A stretch of DNA of 64,000 nucleotides from JAWKWH01 sp965204295. GTDB taxonomy: Bacteria > Pseudomonadota > Alphaproteobacteria > Rhizobiales > Rhizobiaceae. Location of the stretch: NCBI GenBank assembly GCA_965204295.1, contig OZ241973.1:1116001-1180000 (forward strand), written 5' to 3'. Positions 26,302 to 34,503 of this stretch are shown in pieces. Positions within the stretch are counted from its first letter, which is position 1. Each line of letters opens with the position of its first letter. Below the pieces are notes generated by a model, which worked only from the letters and a program-made list of their open reading frames with translations, searched no databases and was not told the DNA's origin. A program made the position numbers and the translations under genes.

Positions 26302-27357
26302 TCAGTCGATCCCGACGAAAGATATCGATTGGAAAAGACCCGCGGCAGTCCGCAACGCAGCGCCCGCGGCCAACATCATTTGCGGCAACACCATCCACTC
26401 CAGCGTCCACGCCGAACCTGACCGCTCGTTCTCGTGAACCAGCGACAGGTGCATCCCCGGCAGCAGCAATGCATTGAATCGCGCCAGCGCGACCAGCGTC
26501 TCCGCCGCCACAGGATTGACCTTGTGGGGCATTGCGGACGAACCGCCGCCTTTCGAGAGTTCGATCTCATCCATTTCCTGCTGCGCAAACAGCGCGATAT
26601 CGGCGCCTGTCTTGCCGAGGCTGCCGGTAACCAGCGACAGCCAGTTCGCCAGATCGGCCAGCCCGTCCCGCTCGGTGTGTCTCGCCTGCCCGCAGGGCGA
26701 TAATCCTAGCGTTTTTGCCAATCTTTCAACTACTGCCGGACCCCTGTCTCCCAAACTGTCCAGATTTCCGACCGGGCCGCCCAAATGCAGCACCGCGGCG
26801 CCGTCACGAATGGCCGGTAGCCTCTCGCGGTGTCGCATCAGAGGATCGCGCCAGCTCGAAATCTTTCGCGCGACCGTGACTGGCATTGCCGCCTGCATGC
26901 GTGTGTGCGCCATGACCGTCTTCCGCCCATCGCGCCCATTCAGCGCGTCCAGCGCGCCGACGACCCGCGCCAGACCAGCGTCAAGGCTGGAAAGCACCGA
27001 CAAAGTGCGTATTGCAAACGATGTGTCGATCACATCCTGGCTCGTCGCGCCGAAATGAAGCGCCGCCGCCGCTTCTTCATCGAGCCGCGCCCTGACCTGC
27101 TTTAACAACCCGGGAACGACCACCCCGTCACGGCCGGCCGCCTCGTTCAGGGCGGGTATGTCGGGAACGAACTCAGTAATGGCGGTTTTTATGCGGGCCG
27201 CGCAACCGGCGGGAACGAGGCCCTCGACCTCTTCCGCCATGGCCAGCGAAACCTCGAAATCAAGCATTGCGTTCAAATCGGCTTCAGCCGACAGATGCGC
27301 TGCTACTTCGCCACTCCCGAGCAGGCCGGACAAGCAGGGATGATCGAAAACACTCAT
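26302..27357 (-). CDS. pcaB: 3-Carboxy-cis,cis-muconate cycloisomerase
   Basis: PcaB lactonises 3-carboxymuconate in the protocatechuate branch of the beta-ketoadipate pathway. The 351-residue protein belongs to the fumarase/aspartase superfamily and carries its signature GGSSAMPHKVNPVAAE, plus ATSQDVIDTS. At about 350 residues it is shorter than the roughly 450-residue enzymes but matches the alphaproteobacterial form. The ATG at 27357 shares its A with the pcaG stop (TGATG), so the genes are coupled; a TTG directly upstream also remains possible. Confidence 0.9.
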   Translation of the reverse strand: MSVFDHPCLSGLLGSGEVAAHLSAEADLNAMLDFEVSLAMAEEVEGLVPAGCAARIKTAITEFVPDIPALNEAAGRDGVVVPGLLKQVRARLDEEAAAALHFGATSQDVIDTSFAIRTLSVLSSLDAGLARVVGALDALNGRDGRKTVMAHTRMQAAMPVTVARKISSWRDPLMRHRERLPAIRDGAAVLHLGGPVGNLDSLGDRGPAVVERLAKTLGLSPCGQARHTERDGLADLANWLSLVTGSLGKTGADIALFAQQEMDEIELSKGGGSSAMPHKVNPVAAETLVALARFNALLLPGMHLSLVHENERSGSAWTLEWMVLPQMMLAAGAALRTAAGLFQSISFVGID

Positions 27358-27971
27358 CAACTATCGAAAAAAACCGTTTCCCGCTCGCCCTGCAAATGAA
27401 TATCGAACGTGTAGGTGTTTCCGTCGCGCGGCGCAACAAGCGTCGGCACACGAACCCGGTGCTCGATTTTGCACAGAACCGGATCCTCGGCATTCGCCGC
27501 CGCTTCATCGCCAAAATACATGCGCGTATGCAGCCCGATATTGATGCCGCGCGCAACAATCCAGAACGTGACGTGCGGCGCCTGCATTCTGCCGTCGCCA
27601 TACGGCGCCTGCCCTGGTTTGATCGTATCGAAACCGTACGCGCCGCTCTCCGTGTCGGTCGCGCAACGGCCCCATCCCCCAAAAGCCGGATCGGCCTGGC
27701 CCCGCGTTTCTTCCGGACTGTTATAGAGACCGGACGCATCCGCCTGCCAGATTTCCAAAAGCGCGTCTTTCAAAGGTGTTCCCGCGCCATCAAGCACATA
27801 ACCCACTATGGTTATCCGCTCGCCTTTTGTCTTGTCGCCGGTCAGCCTCGAACCAATATCCGAAGGGAAAACTCCGGGTATGCCGGAGAAATTCGGCGTC
27901 GCCCCAATGTGAACATAGGGACCGGCGGTCTGCGAAGGACTTTCTTTTAACCGACCAAGATCCTGGACCAT
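27357..27971 (-). CDS. pcaG: Protocatechuate 3,4-dioxygenase alpha subunit
   Basis: PcaG pairs with PcaH to form the intradiol dioxygenase that cleaves protocatechuate. The 204-residue protein begins MVQDLGRLKESPSQTAGPYV and contains the conserved GYVLDGAGTPLKDALLEIWQ. The ATG at 27971 has GGAGGG eight bases upstream and lies one base after the pcaH stop. The frame is open to 28088 but the extension has no similarity. The alpha subunit lacks the full iron-ligand set, as expected. Confidence 0.93.
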   Translation of the reverse strand: MVQDLGRLKESPSQTAGPYVHIGATPNFSGIPGVFPSDIGSRLTGDKTKGERITIVGYVLDGAGTPLKDALLEIWQADASGLYNSPEETRGQADPAFGGWGRCATDTESGAYGFDTIKPGQAPYGDGRMQAPHVTFWIVARGINIGLHTRMYFGDEAAANAEDPVLCKIEHRVRVPTLVAPRDGNTYTFDIHLQGERETVFFDS

Positions 27972-27972
27972 G

Positions 27973-28713
27973 TCAATTACCCTCCGTGCGGTTTTCAAAC
28001 ATCGTCGAACGGCGGCCGCGCAAAACAATGTCGAACTTGTAGGCCAATGCGTCCATCGGGAGCGTTGCCTCGATATCGAGCGCTGCAACCAACTGCTCGA
28101 TCGCCTGTTTGTCCGGTATGGTTCGCACGATCGGGCATTTCGAAATCAGCGGATCGCCCTCGAAATACATCTGTGTAATCAGGCGCTGTGCAAAGCCTTG
28201 ACCGAATACCGAGAAGTGAATGTGAGACGGTCGCCAGTCATTGGGCCCATTCGGCCAAGGATAAGGTCCCGGTTTGACGGTGCGCAATTCATACGAGCCG
28301 TCCTGCGATGTGATTGTCCGCCCGCAACCGCCAAAATTGGGATCAAGCGGCGCTTGATACCCATCTTTTTCGTGCCGATAACGCCCGCCGGCGTTGGCCT
28401 GCCAGAACTCGACCAATATATCGGGCACGCCACGGCCATCCTGATCAAGCACGCGGCCGTAAACGACGATCCGCTCGCCGACCGCGCTTTTGCCTGAAGC
28501 CGCAAAATTGTGAATCAGGTCATTGTCGAGCGGTCCGATGATATCGTGACCGAATACCGGCCCGGTAAGTTCGCTTGGCGTATTGTCGAGCGAAATCAGC
28601 GCCTTTTGCGGAGAACGCAAGACCGACGTCTTGTACCATGGCGTGCAGGCCGGAGGGTGCCATGTCCGATCGCGTTGGTAGAAGGAACTTCGTCGCGGCG
28701 GTTTGCTGTTCAT
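27973..28713 (-). CDS. pcaH: Protocatechuate 3,4-dioxygenase beta subunit
   Basis: PcaH holds the non-haem Fe(III) of protocatechuate 3,4-dioxygenase. The 246-residue protein shows the tyrosine and histidine ligands in ANAGGRYRHEKD, PGPYPWPNGP and WRPSHIHFSVFG. It lies between pcaC and pcaG on the minus strand, with one base separating it from pcaG. Start and length match the family. Confidence 0.94.
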   Translation of the reverse strand: MNSKPPRRSSFYQRDRTWHPPACTPWYKTSVLRSPQKALISLDNTPSELTGPVFGHDIIGPLDNDLIHNFAASGKSAVGERIVVYGRVLDQDGRGVPDILVEFWQANAGGRYRHEKDGYQAPLDPNFGGCGRTITSQDGSYELRTVKPGPYPWPNGPNDWRPSHIHFSVFGQGFAQRLITQMYFEGDPLISKCPIVRTIPDKQAIEQLVAALDIEATLPMDALAYKFDIVLRGRRSTMFENRTEGN

Positions 28714-28715
28714 TC

Positions 28716-29108
28716 TTATTCGCTTTGTTGTTTTTCCATTTCATCCAATGTCCGCTTCGCCACTTTCAAGGCGTGGTTGGCGGCGGGGACGCCAGCATAT
28801 ATGGCGACATGCAGCAGCGCTTCCCGAATATCTTCGGCGCTGGCGCCGGTGTTGGCGGTCGCGCGTATATGCATGGCCAATTCCTCTTGGTGACCCAGAG
28901 CGGCGAGCAGCGCGATGGTGATCATCGAGCGCTCACGCCTCGATATGTCGGGCCGTGACCACACGTGGCCCCAGGCGGCGTCGGCGATCATTGCCTGAAA
29001 CGGTTCGTCGAAAGCCGTGGCGGCGCGTTTGGCCCGGTCGACGTGAGCATCGCCCAATACCAAGCGTCTGGTGTCGTCCCCTATCCGCGCCCGATCGCTT
29101 TCACTCAT
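28716..29108 (-). CDS. pcaC: 4-Carboxymuconolactone decarboxylase
   Basis: PcaC decarboxylates gamma-carboxymuconolactone to the enol-lactone. The 130-residue AhpD-like helical protein shows WGHVWSRPDISRRERSMITI, LGHQEELAMHIRATANTGAS and HVAIYAGVPAANHA, which are PcaC hallmarks. The frame is open to 29228, but the ATG at 29108 (MSESDRARIGDD) gives the normal length. It is adjacent to pobA and pcaH. Confidence 0.93.
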   Translation of the reverse strand: MSESDRARIGDDTRRLVLGDAHVDRAKRAATAFDEPFQAMIADAAWGHVWSRPDISRRERSMITIALLAALGHQEELAMHIRATANTGASAEDIREALLHVAIYAGVPAANHALKVAKRTLDEMEKQQSE

Positions 29109-29130
29109 CAAATTGCTCCAAAAGTCGGCG

Positions 29131-30303
29131 TCAATAGGGTAATCCCACATAGTTCTCGGCCAGCATGGAGGAAGCCGTCTTTGAACTTGCGAGATACTCG
29201 AACTCTGTCCGCTGCATGCGCCGGCCAAATGAATCGGTATCCGGAAACCGGTGCATCATGTTTGTCATCCACCAGGAAAAACGCTCCGCCTTCCAAACCC
29301 TTGCAAGCGCCCGATGGGAATACGCATCGATCCCCGCATCGGAGCCGTCGCGAAAATATTCCTGAAATCCCGCAAACAGGTAGTGCACGTCGCTTGACGC
29401 CAAATTCAGGCCTTTTGCCCCGGTCGGCGGAACGATATGGGCCGCATCGCCAGCCAGAAACAGCCGTCCGAACCTCAACGGCTCGGCAACGAAGGACCGT
29501 AGCGGCGCGATCGATTTCTCGACCGACGGGCCGGTGACAAGAACCTCCGCCAGATCAACCGGCAATCGTCTGCGCAGTTCGTCCCAGAACTTGTCATCGG
29601 TCCAATCTTCGATCTTGTCCTGCAACGGGCACTGTACATAGTATCGGCTGCGCGTTTTCGATCGCATGGAGCACAAGGCGAAACCGCGTTCGTGACTGGT
29701 GTATACAAGCTCATCGTCTACGGGGTGCGCATCGCACAACAAACCCATCCAGCCAAACGGATAGACCCGCTCGAAACGGCGAACGGCGCCGTCCGGCGCG
29801 GACCGCCTCGATATCCCGTGGAAACCGTCGCATCCGGCAATGAACTCGCAGTCTATCCGGTGGGTCGATCCGTTTTTTTCGTATGTGACATAGGGGCGGT
29901 CCCGGTCGAAATCGCAAGGCGCAACATCGACCGCCTCATAGACGGATTCGAATCCCGCCGATTCACGCGCGTCCATCAAATCGCGGGTAAGCTCGGTCTG
30001 TCCGTACACGATGACATGTTTTCCCGCGGTAAGGTTTTTGAAGTCGATTCTGTGGCGGAGGCCGTCAAAACCCAAACCGACCCCATCATGCGGCAGGCCC
30101 TCGCGGCGCATGCGTTTCCCGGCGCCTGCCTCCTCCAGCATCGCCGCGGTTCCCTCTTCCAGCACCCCCGCGCGAATACGCCCGAGGATGTAATCCCTGC
30201 CGGCCCGGTCGAGGATGATGTTCTCGATACCGGCGCGTCCCAGCAACTGGCCCAGCAGAAGTCCGGAGGGCCCGGAACCAATGATGACAATTTGTGTGCG
30301 CAA
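29131..30303 (-). CDS. pobA: 4-Hydroxybenzoate 3-monooxygenase
   Basis: PobA hydroxylates 4-hydroxybenzoate to protocatechuate using FAD and NAD(P)H. The 390-residue protein has the FAD motif GSGPSGLLLGQLLG, the second motif CDGFHGISRR and the FAD-ribose motif LAGDAAHIVPPTGAKGLNLA. It heads the pca block, supplying protocatechuate to PcaGH. No PobR-type regulator is adjacent. Confidence 0.95.
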   Translation of the reverse strand: MRTQIVIIGSGPSGLLLGQLLGRAGIENIILDRAGRDYILGRIRAGVLEEGTAAMLEEAGAGKRMRREGLPHDGVGLGFDGLRHRIDFKNLTAGKHVIVYGQTELTRDLMDARESAGFESVYEAVDVAPCDFDRDRPYVTYEKNGSTHRIDCEFIAGCDGFHGISRRSAPDGAVRRFERVYPFGWMGLLCDAHPVDDELVYTSHERGFALCSMRSKTRSRYYVQCPLQDKIEDWTDDKFWDELRRRLPVDLAEVLVTGPSVEKSIAPLRSFVAEPLRFGRLFLAGDAAHIVPPTGAKGLNLASSDVHYLFAGFQEYFRDGSDAGIDAYSHRALARVWKAERFSWWMTNMMHRFPDTDSFGRRMQRTEFEYLASSKTASSMLAENYVGLPY

Positions 30304-30365
30304 TGGATCACCGCCATATTGGTTCTATCCGCGAGCGGATCAGCTTAAGCCGTTACGCCGAGATG

Positions 30366-30390
30366 AAAAAGGGGGCGGTCGTCCGCCCCC
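30366..30390 (-). terminator. Rho-independent terminator after the pyrimidine transporter operon
   Basis: An 8-base perfect stem GGGGGCGG / CCGCCCCC (30371-30378 and 30383-30390) with a four-base loop is followed on the minus strand by five T residues (30366-30370). It lies about 30 bases beyond the stop of the ABC substrate-binding protein gene. Confidence 0.85.
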
Positions 30391-30417
30391 TTGCTTGATA
30401 ACGACCGATTAGCCTGC

Positions 30418-31407
30418 CTAGTTGAGAGCCTTGTCGGTGATCATGTGCGTCCATGCGCCTTCCGGCGCCTCGGTGATCACGGGATCGGAGCCGCCGCCCT
30501 TCATGAGTGTCTCGACCGTGCGCTGGTAATCGACTTCGACCAATGCGCCGTTGGAACCTGCGGTGAGCTTGGCAATCTCACCCATCATGCGCTTCTGGTG
30601 TTTCTCCGTCTGCGCGCCGGTCGCATCGTTCTCAAGCACGATTTCGGCGGCCGCGTCAGGGTTTTCCTCCGCCCACTTCCAGCCTTTCATTGAGGCGCGG
30701 ACGAAACGAACCATTTTGTCAGCAAATGCCTCGTCTTTCAGGTTGTCCTCAAGCACGTAGATGCCGTCTTCCAGCGTCGCCACGCCTTGATCTTCGTATT
30801 TGAAGACGATCAGATCATCGGCCGACAAACCGGCATCAATGATCTGCCAGTACTCGTTGTAGGTCATCGTCGACACGCACTCGGCCTGTTTCTGCAAGAT
30901 CGGATCGACATTGAAACCCTGTTTCAGTACGGTCACGCCATCGCCGCCATCGGTCGAAAGGCCGAGCTGACTCATCCACGACAGGAACGGATATTCATTG
31001 CCGAAAAACCAGACGCCAAGCGTCTTGCCCTTGAAATCGGCGGGCGACGTAATCCCGCTATCCTTGCGGCAGGTCAGCATCATGCCGGACGATTTGAACG
31101 GCTGCGCGATGTTGACGAGCGGTACGCCCCTCTCACGCGCCGCCAGAGCCGCCGGCATCCACTCGAGGATGACGTCCGCGCCGCCGCCGGCAATCACCTG
31201 TGGCGGAGCGATATCGGGCCCGCCGGGCTTGATTTCGACATCGAGGTTTTCTTCGTCATAGAAGCCTCTGTCCCTGGCGACGTAGTAGCCCGCGAACTGC
31301 GCCTGCGTGACCCATTTCAATTGCAGCGTCACTTTGTCGGCGGCAAAAACCTGTCCGGCAGCCAGCGCAAAGGCACCGGCCAGCGTTGCTTTCATTAATG
31401 TTCTCAT
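30418..31407 (-). CDS. ABC transporter substrate-binding protein, NMT1/THI5-like
   Basis: This 329-residue periplasmic protein has a signal peptide (cleavage about after residue 22, AGQVFA|ADK) and the NMT1 fold start KWVTQAQFAGYYVARDRGFY. This family binds thiamine pyrimidine precursors, pyrimidines and related ring compounds. It is the last gene of a four-gene ABC cassette beside dihydropyrimidinase, so uracil/thymine or a dihydropyrimidine is the likely ligand; this is inferred from context. A terminator follows. Confidence 0.87.
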   Translation of the reverse strand: MRTLMKATLAGAFALAAGQVFAADKVTLQLKWVTQAQFAGYYVARDRGFYDEENLDVEIKPGGPDIAPPQVIAGGGADVILEWMPAALAARERGVPLVNIAQPFKSSGMMLTCRKDSGITSPADFKGKTLGVWFFGNEYPFLSWMSQLGLSTDGGDGVTVLKQGFNVDPILQKQAECVSTMTYNEYWQIIDAGLSADDLIVFKYEDQGVATLEDGIYVLEDNLKDEAFADKMVRFVRASMKGWKWAEENPDAAAEIVLENDATGAQTEKHQKRMMGEIAKLTAGSNGALVEVDYQRTVETLMKGGGSDPVITEAPEGAWTHMITDKALN

Positions 31408-31429
31408 GTTTCACTCCCTTGTTGTTGTT

Positions 31430-32293
31430 TCACCTGATTCTAATGGATGGATGCCAGAACGTCACCATGCGTTCGATGGACGCCACGACTCCGTAAAACA
31501 GCGAACCGGCGACCGCCGCGACGGCGATTTCGGCCCAGACCATGTCGACGTTCATGCGGCCGACTTCGGTGGAGATGCGAAAACCCATGCCGACAATCGG
31601 CGTTCCGAAAAACTCGGCGACAATCGCCCCGATCAAAGCCAGCGTCGAGTTGATCTTCAGCGCGTTGAATATGAACGGTCCGGCCGCCGGCAGCCTGAGC
31701 TTTACCAGTGTCTGCCAGTAACCGGCGGCATAGGTGCACATCAGATCCTTCTGCATGGCGGCGGCGGCGGCCAGCCCTTGTACGGTATTCACCAGCATGG
31801 GGAAGAAAGTCATAATGATGACGACAGCCGCCTTTGACGGCCAGTCGAAACCGAACCACATCACCATGATCGGCGCCACGCCGATGATCGGAAGCGCGGA
31901 AACGAAATTGCCGAGCGGCAGCAGACCGCGCTTCAGGAACGGCGACCGGTCGATCATGATCGCCGCCGCGAACCCCGACCCGCAGCCAAGCGCATAGCCG
32001 ATCAGAACCGCCTTCAGGAACGTCTGTCGAAAGTCGGCGGCCAGGATCGGAATTGAGTCGACAATGCGGTCCCAGATAGCCGATGGCGGCGGCAGCAGCA
32101 CCGGCGGGATATTGAATCCGCGCGTTATCCCTTCCCAAAGGATCAGCAGGCAGACCCCGAATATGAAAGGGACCGCAAATGCGATGGCGCGGTCCGCCGC
32201 CGGACCGCTCACCTTCAGGCGGACCAGTCGCTCGTTGAGCAGCCAGCCGCCGAGCCAGATGGCCACCGCGAAAACGATCCAGCCCCCGCTCAT
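31430..32293 (-). CDS. ABC transporter permease (SsuC/ThiX type) 1
   Basis: This 287-residue inner-membrane permease has six predicted membrane segments and the binding-protein-dependent loop region (GCGSGFAAAIMIDRSPFLKRG, then ALKINSTLALIGAIVAEFFG). It overlaps the upstream permease by four bases (ATGA). It probably dimerises with that protein and works with the ATPase at 33178-33948. Confidence 0.85.
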   Translation of the reverse strand: MSGGWIVFAVAIWLGGWLLNERLVRLKVSGPAADRAIAFAVPFIFGVCLLILWEGITRGFNIPPVLLPPPSAIWDRIVDSIPILAADFRQTFLKAVLIGYALGCGSGFAAAIMIDRSPFLKRGLLPLGNFVSALPIIGVAPIMVMWFGFDWPSKAAVVIIMTFFPMLVNTVQGLAAAAAMQKDLMCTYAAGYWQTLVKLRLPAAGPFIFNALKINSTLALIGAIVAEFFGTPIVGMGFRISTEVGRMNVDMVWAEIAVAAVAGSLFYGVVASIERMVTFWHPSIRIR

Positions 32294-33168
32294 TCCGCCG
32301 CTCCCATTCGCGCCAGAACCAGGCGCTGACCGAGACCGACCAGCGCCACCAGTGTCGCCGCCAGAGCCGCGGCGGCAAACAACGCTGCCCAGATCTGGAT
32401 TGTTTGGCCATAATAGGATCCCGCCAGCAACCGCGCGCCGAGCCCGGCGACCGCGCCTGTGGGCAGTTCGCCGACAATCGCGCCGACGAGGCTGATGGCG
32501 ACCGCGACTTTCATCGAGGTGAACAGGAAGGGCATGGCCGACGGCCAGCGCAGTTTCCAGAAGGTTTGCGCCGCGCTTGCATTATAGGTGCGCATCAGAT
32601 CCATCCGTATCGCCTCCGGCGAGCGCAGGCCCTTCACCATGCCGACCACAATCGGGAAGAACGACAGGTAGGTCGAAATCAGAGCCTTGGGCAGTAATCC
32701 CGATAGTCCGACCGCGTTCAGCACCACGATGATCATGGGTGCGACAGCAAGGATCGGGATGGTCTGGCTGGCAATCACCCAAGGCATGACGGACTTGTCC
32801 ATGGCGCGGTTGTGGATGATGCCGACGGCGAGGAGAATGCCGAGCCCGGTTCCAATGGCGAAGCCAAGCAATGTCGCCGACAGCGTGATCCAGCTATGAT
32901 GGACAAGACTGCGCTTCGACGTGATTTTCTTTTCAACCGTCGTCTTCCAGATTTCATTTGCGACCTGATGCGGCGCCGGCAGCACCGGTCGTTCCTGCGC
33001 CATGGTGTTCTTGACGAGCCGGGAGAATCCGATCCCGGTACCCGCGCGTTCCGCCTGATCGCGCTCCCACGGTGCGTTGAGCACGACGACAAACACATAC
33101 CAGAGCAGGACAATCGCCGCGACGACGACGATGACGGGACCGGTATTTCCTTGCCGGAGACGGGTCAT
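32290..33168 (-). CDS. ABC transporter permease (SsuC/ThiX type) 2
   Basis: This 292-residue permease has one N-terminal membrane segment, a soluble stretch of about 60 residues (VKNTMAQERPVLPAPHQVAN region), then five membrane segments with the conserved MKVAVAISLVGAIVGELPTG. The N-terminal extension is unusual relative to permease 1. It overlaps permease 1 by four bases and lies nine bases after the ATPase gene. Confidence 0.85.
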   Translation of the reverse strand: MTRLRQGNTGPVIVVVAAIVLLWYVFVVVLNAPWERDQAERAGTGIGFSRLVKNTMAQERPVLPAPHQVANEIWKTTVEKKITSKRSLVHHSWITLSATLLGFAIGTGLGILLAVGIIHNRAMDKSVMPWVIASQTIPILAVAPMIIVVLNAVGLSGLLPKALISTYLSFFPIVVGMVKGLRSPEAIRMDLMRTYNASAAQTFWKLRWPSAMPFLFTSMKVAVAISLVGAIVGELPTGAVAGLGARLLAGSYYGQTIQIWAALFAAAALAATLVALVGLGQRLVLARMGAAE

Positions 33169-33177
33169 GAAGCCTTG

Positions 33178-33948
33178 CTACTCCTCATGTCCGGCCCTCA
33201 GGCCTTCGCGCACACGGTGGGCGATATCGAGGAATTTCTTCGTCTCCCGGATATCGAGCGGCCGCTCCTTCGGCAGCGTCGAATCGATCACGTCGGTCAC
33301 CCGGCCCGGTCGTGGCGACATCACCACGATCCTGGTCGAAAGATAAACGGCTTCCGGAATCGAGTGTGTGACAAAACAGATCGTCTTTTCCGTCGCCGCC
33401 CAGAGCTTCAGAAGCTCCTCGTTCAGATAGTCGCGCACGATTTCGTCAAGTGCACCGAAAGGTTCGTCCATCAAGAGAAGGTCGGCATCGAAAGCGAGCG
33501 CCCGTGCTATCGACGCCCTTTGCTGCATGCCACCGGAAAGCTGCCAGGGATATTTTTTCTCAAAGCCTGACAGATTGACGAGTTCCATGGTCCTCTTGAC
33601 GTGCTCGGTCCGCTCGGCCCTCGGCATGCCGATGATTTCCAGCGGCAATGCGATGTTGCGTTCGATTGTCCGCCACGGATAAAGCCCCGCCGCCTGGAAC
33701 ACATAACCATAGGCGCGGGTCTTGCGCGCCTGCCCAGGCGTCATTCCGTTGACCGAGATCAATCCCGCCGTCGGCTGCTCCAGATCGGCAATCACGCGCA
33801 GGAAGGTCGTCTTGCCGCAACCCGACGGCCCGATGAAGGAAACGAACTCGCCCTTGCCGACCTCAAGGTCGATATCCTTGAGCGCGCTCACCGGCCCGTC
33901 TCGAGTCTCGAAGGTGAGCGAGAGGTTTTGCGCCGAGATGACCGCCAT
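33178..33948 (-). CDS. ABC transporter ATP-binding protein (SsuB/TauB type)
   Basis: This 256-residue nucleotide-binding protein carries Walker A GPSGCGKTTFLR, signature LSGGMQQRASIARAL, Walker B LLLMDEPFGALDE and the H-loop THSIPEAV. It energises the NMT1-type importer. The ATG at 33948 shares its A with the stop of the upstream nuclease-like gene (TGATG), and no clear ribosome site is visible, so translation may depend on coupling. The frame is also open to an ATG at 33960. Confidence 0.9.
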   Translation of the reverse strand: MAVISAQNLSLTFETRDGPVSALKDIDLEVGKGEFVSFIGPSGCGKTTFLRVIADLEQPTAGLISVNGMTPGQARKTRAYGYVFQAAGLYPWRTIERNIALPLEIIGMPRAERTEHVKRTMELVNLSGFEKKYPWQLSGGMQQRASIARALAFDADLLLMDEPFGALDEIVRDYLNEELLKLWAATEKTICFVTHSIPEAVYLSTRIVVMSPRPGRVTDVIDSTLPKERPLDIRETKKFLDIAHRVREGLRAGHEE

Positions 33949-34496
33949 CAGACGGGCCAACCAGACAGGTTCTGTTGCGCTTCGGAATGCGGAATGATCC
34001 GCTCAAAGTTGCGTAAGCGTTGGTCTTGAAGTGACTCGTCTCCACAGAAAATCACAGTTGTCCAATCGTCGTGGGCGTTCAGCGTTTTCCTTTGCCGATG
34101 CGTTCTTGCGAAGCAGGCTGCCCTCAAGGGATAGCATTCTGCCTGTCCGTAACCGGAACTTTCTTGCGGGTGCTTGTACTCGACATGGACGGCGAGGCGT
34201 CTGCCCTTCAAGTTCTCGAAAAAGAAAATTACATCTGACTCCAAACCCTTGCTGCCGTCGACCCGGCATTCGCAACGAGTGTCCTTTCCACACCAATAGT
34301 TCGCCCAGAAGGGTTGCTTGGTCGACTTCGAGGCCCACCGAACTGCTCGTTGTTCGTCAATGAGCACACGCGCCAATTCATAGGTCTCTTGCGCCGACGT
34401 CCCAAGAATGAGCCAGTTTCTCACGGCCTCCGAGGAGAACACGCCGCAAGCTATGGCATCCAGATAGGGCTGCGCTTTTTCGGAGTAGGCCGGCAT
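33948..34496 (-). CDS. Unknown protein with PD-(D/E)XK-like motif, coupled to ABC ATPase
   Basis: This 182-residue protein (MPAYSEKAQPYLDAIACG start) is not a family I recognise. The centre reads GLESDVIFFFENLKG followed by LAVHVEYKHPQE. A D, spacer, then E-x-K pattern after hydrophobic strands is the hallmark of PD-(D/E)XK nuclease folds, so a nuclease-like fold is possible but unproven. There are several aromatic residues and six cysteines, including CGKDTRCEC. It lies between hydA (7-base gap) and the transporter ATPase, overlapping the latter at TGATG. The frame is open to 34814 over hydA, but that extension looks non-coding. Confidence 0.65.
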   Translation of the reverse strand: MPAYSEKAQPYLDAIACGVFSSEAVRNWLILGTSAQETYELARVLIDEQRAVRWASKSTKQPFWANYWCGKDTRCECRVDGSKGLESDVIFFFENLKGRRLAVHVEYKHPQESSGYGQAECYPLRAACFARTHRQRKTLNAHDDWTTVIFCGDESLQDQRLRNFERIIPHSEAQQNLSGWPV

Positions 34497-34503
34497 ATCC
34501 CCA

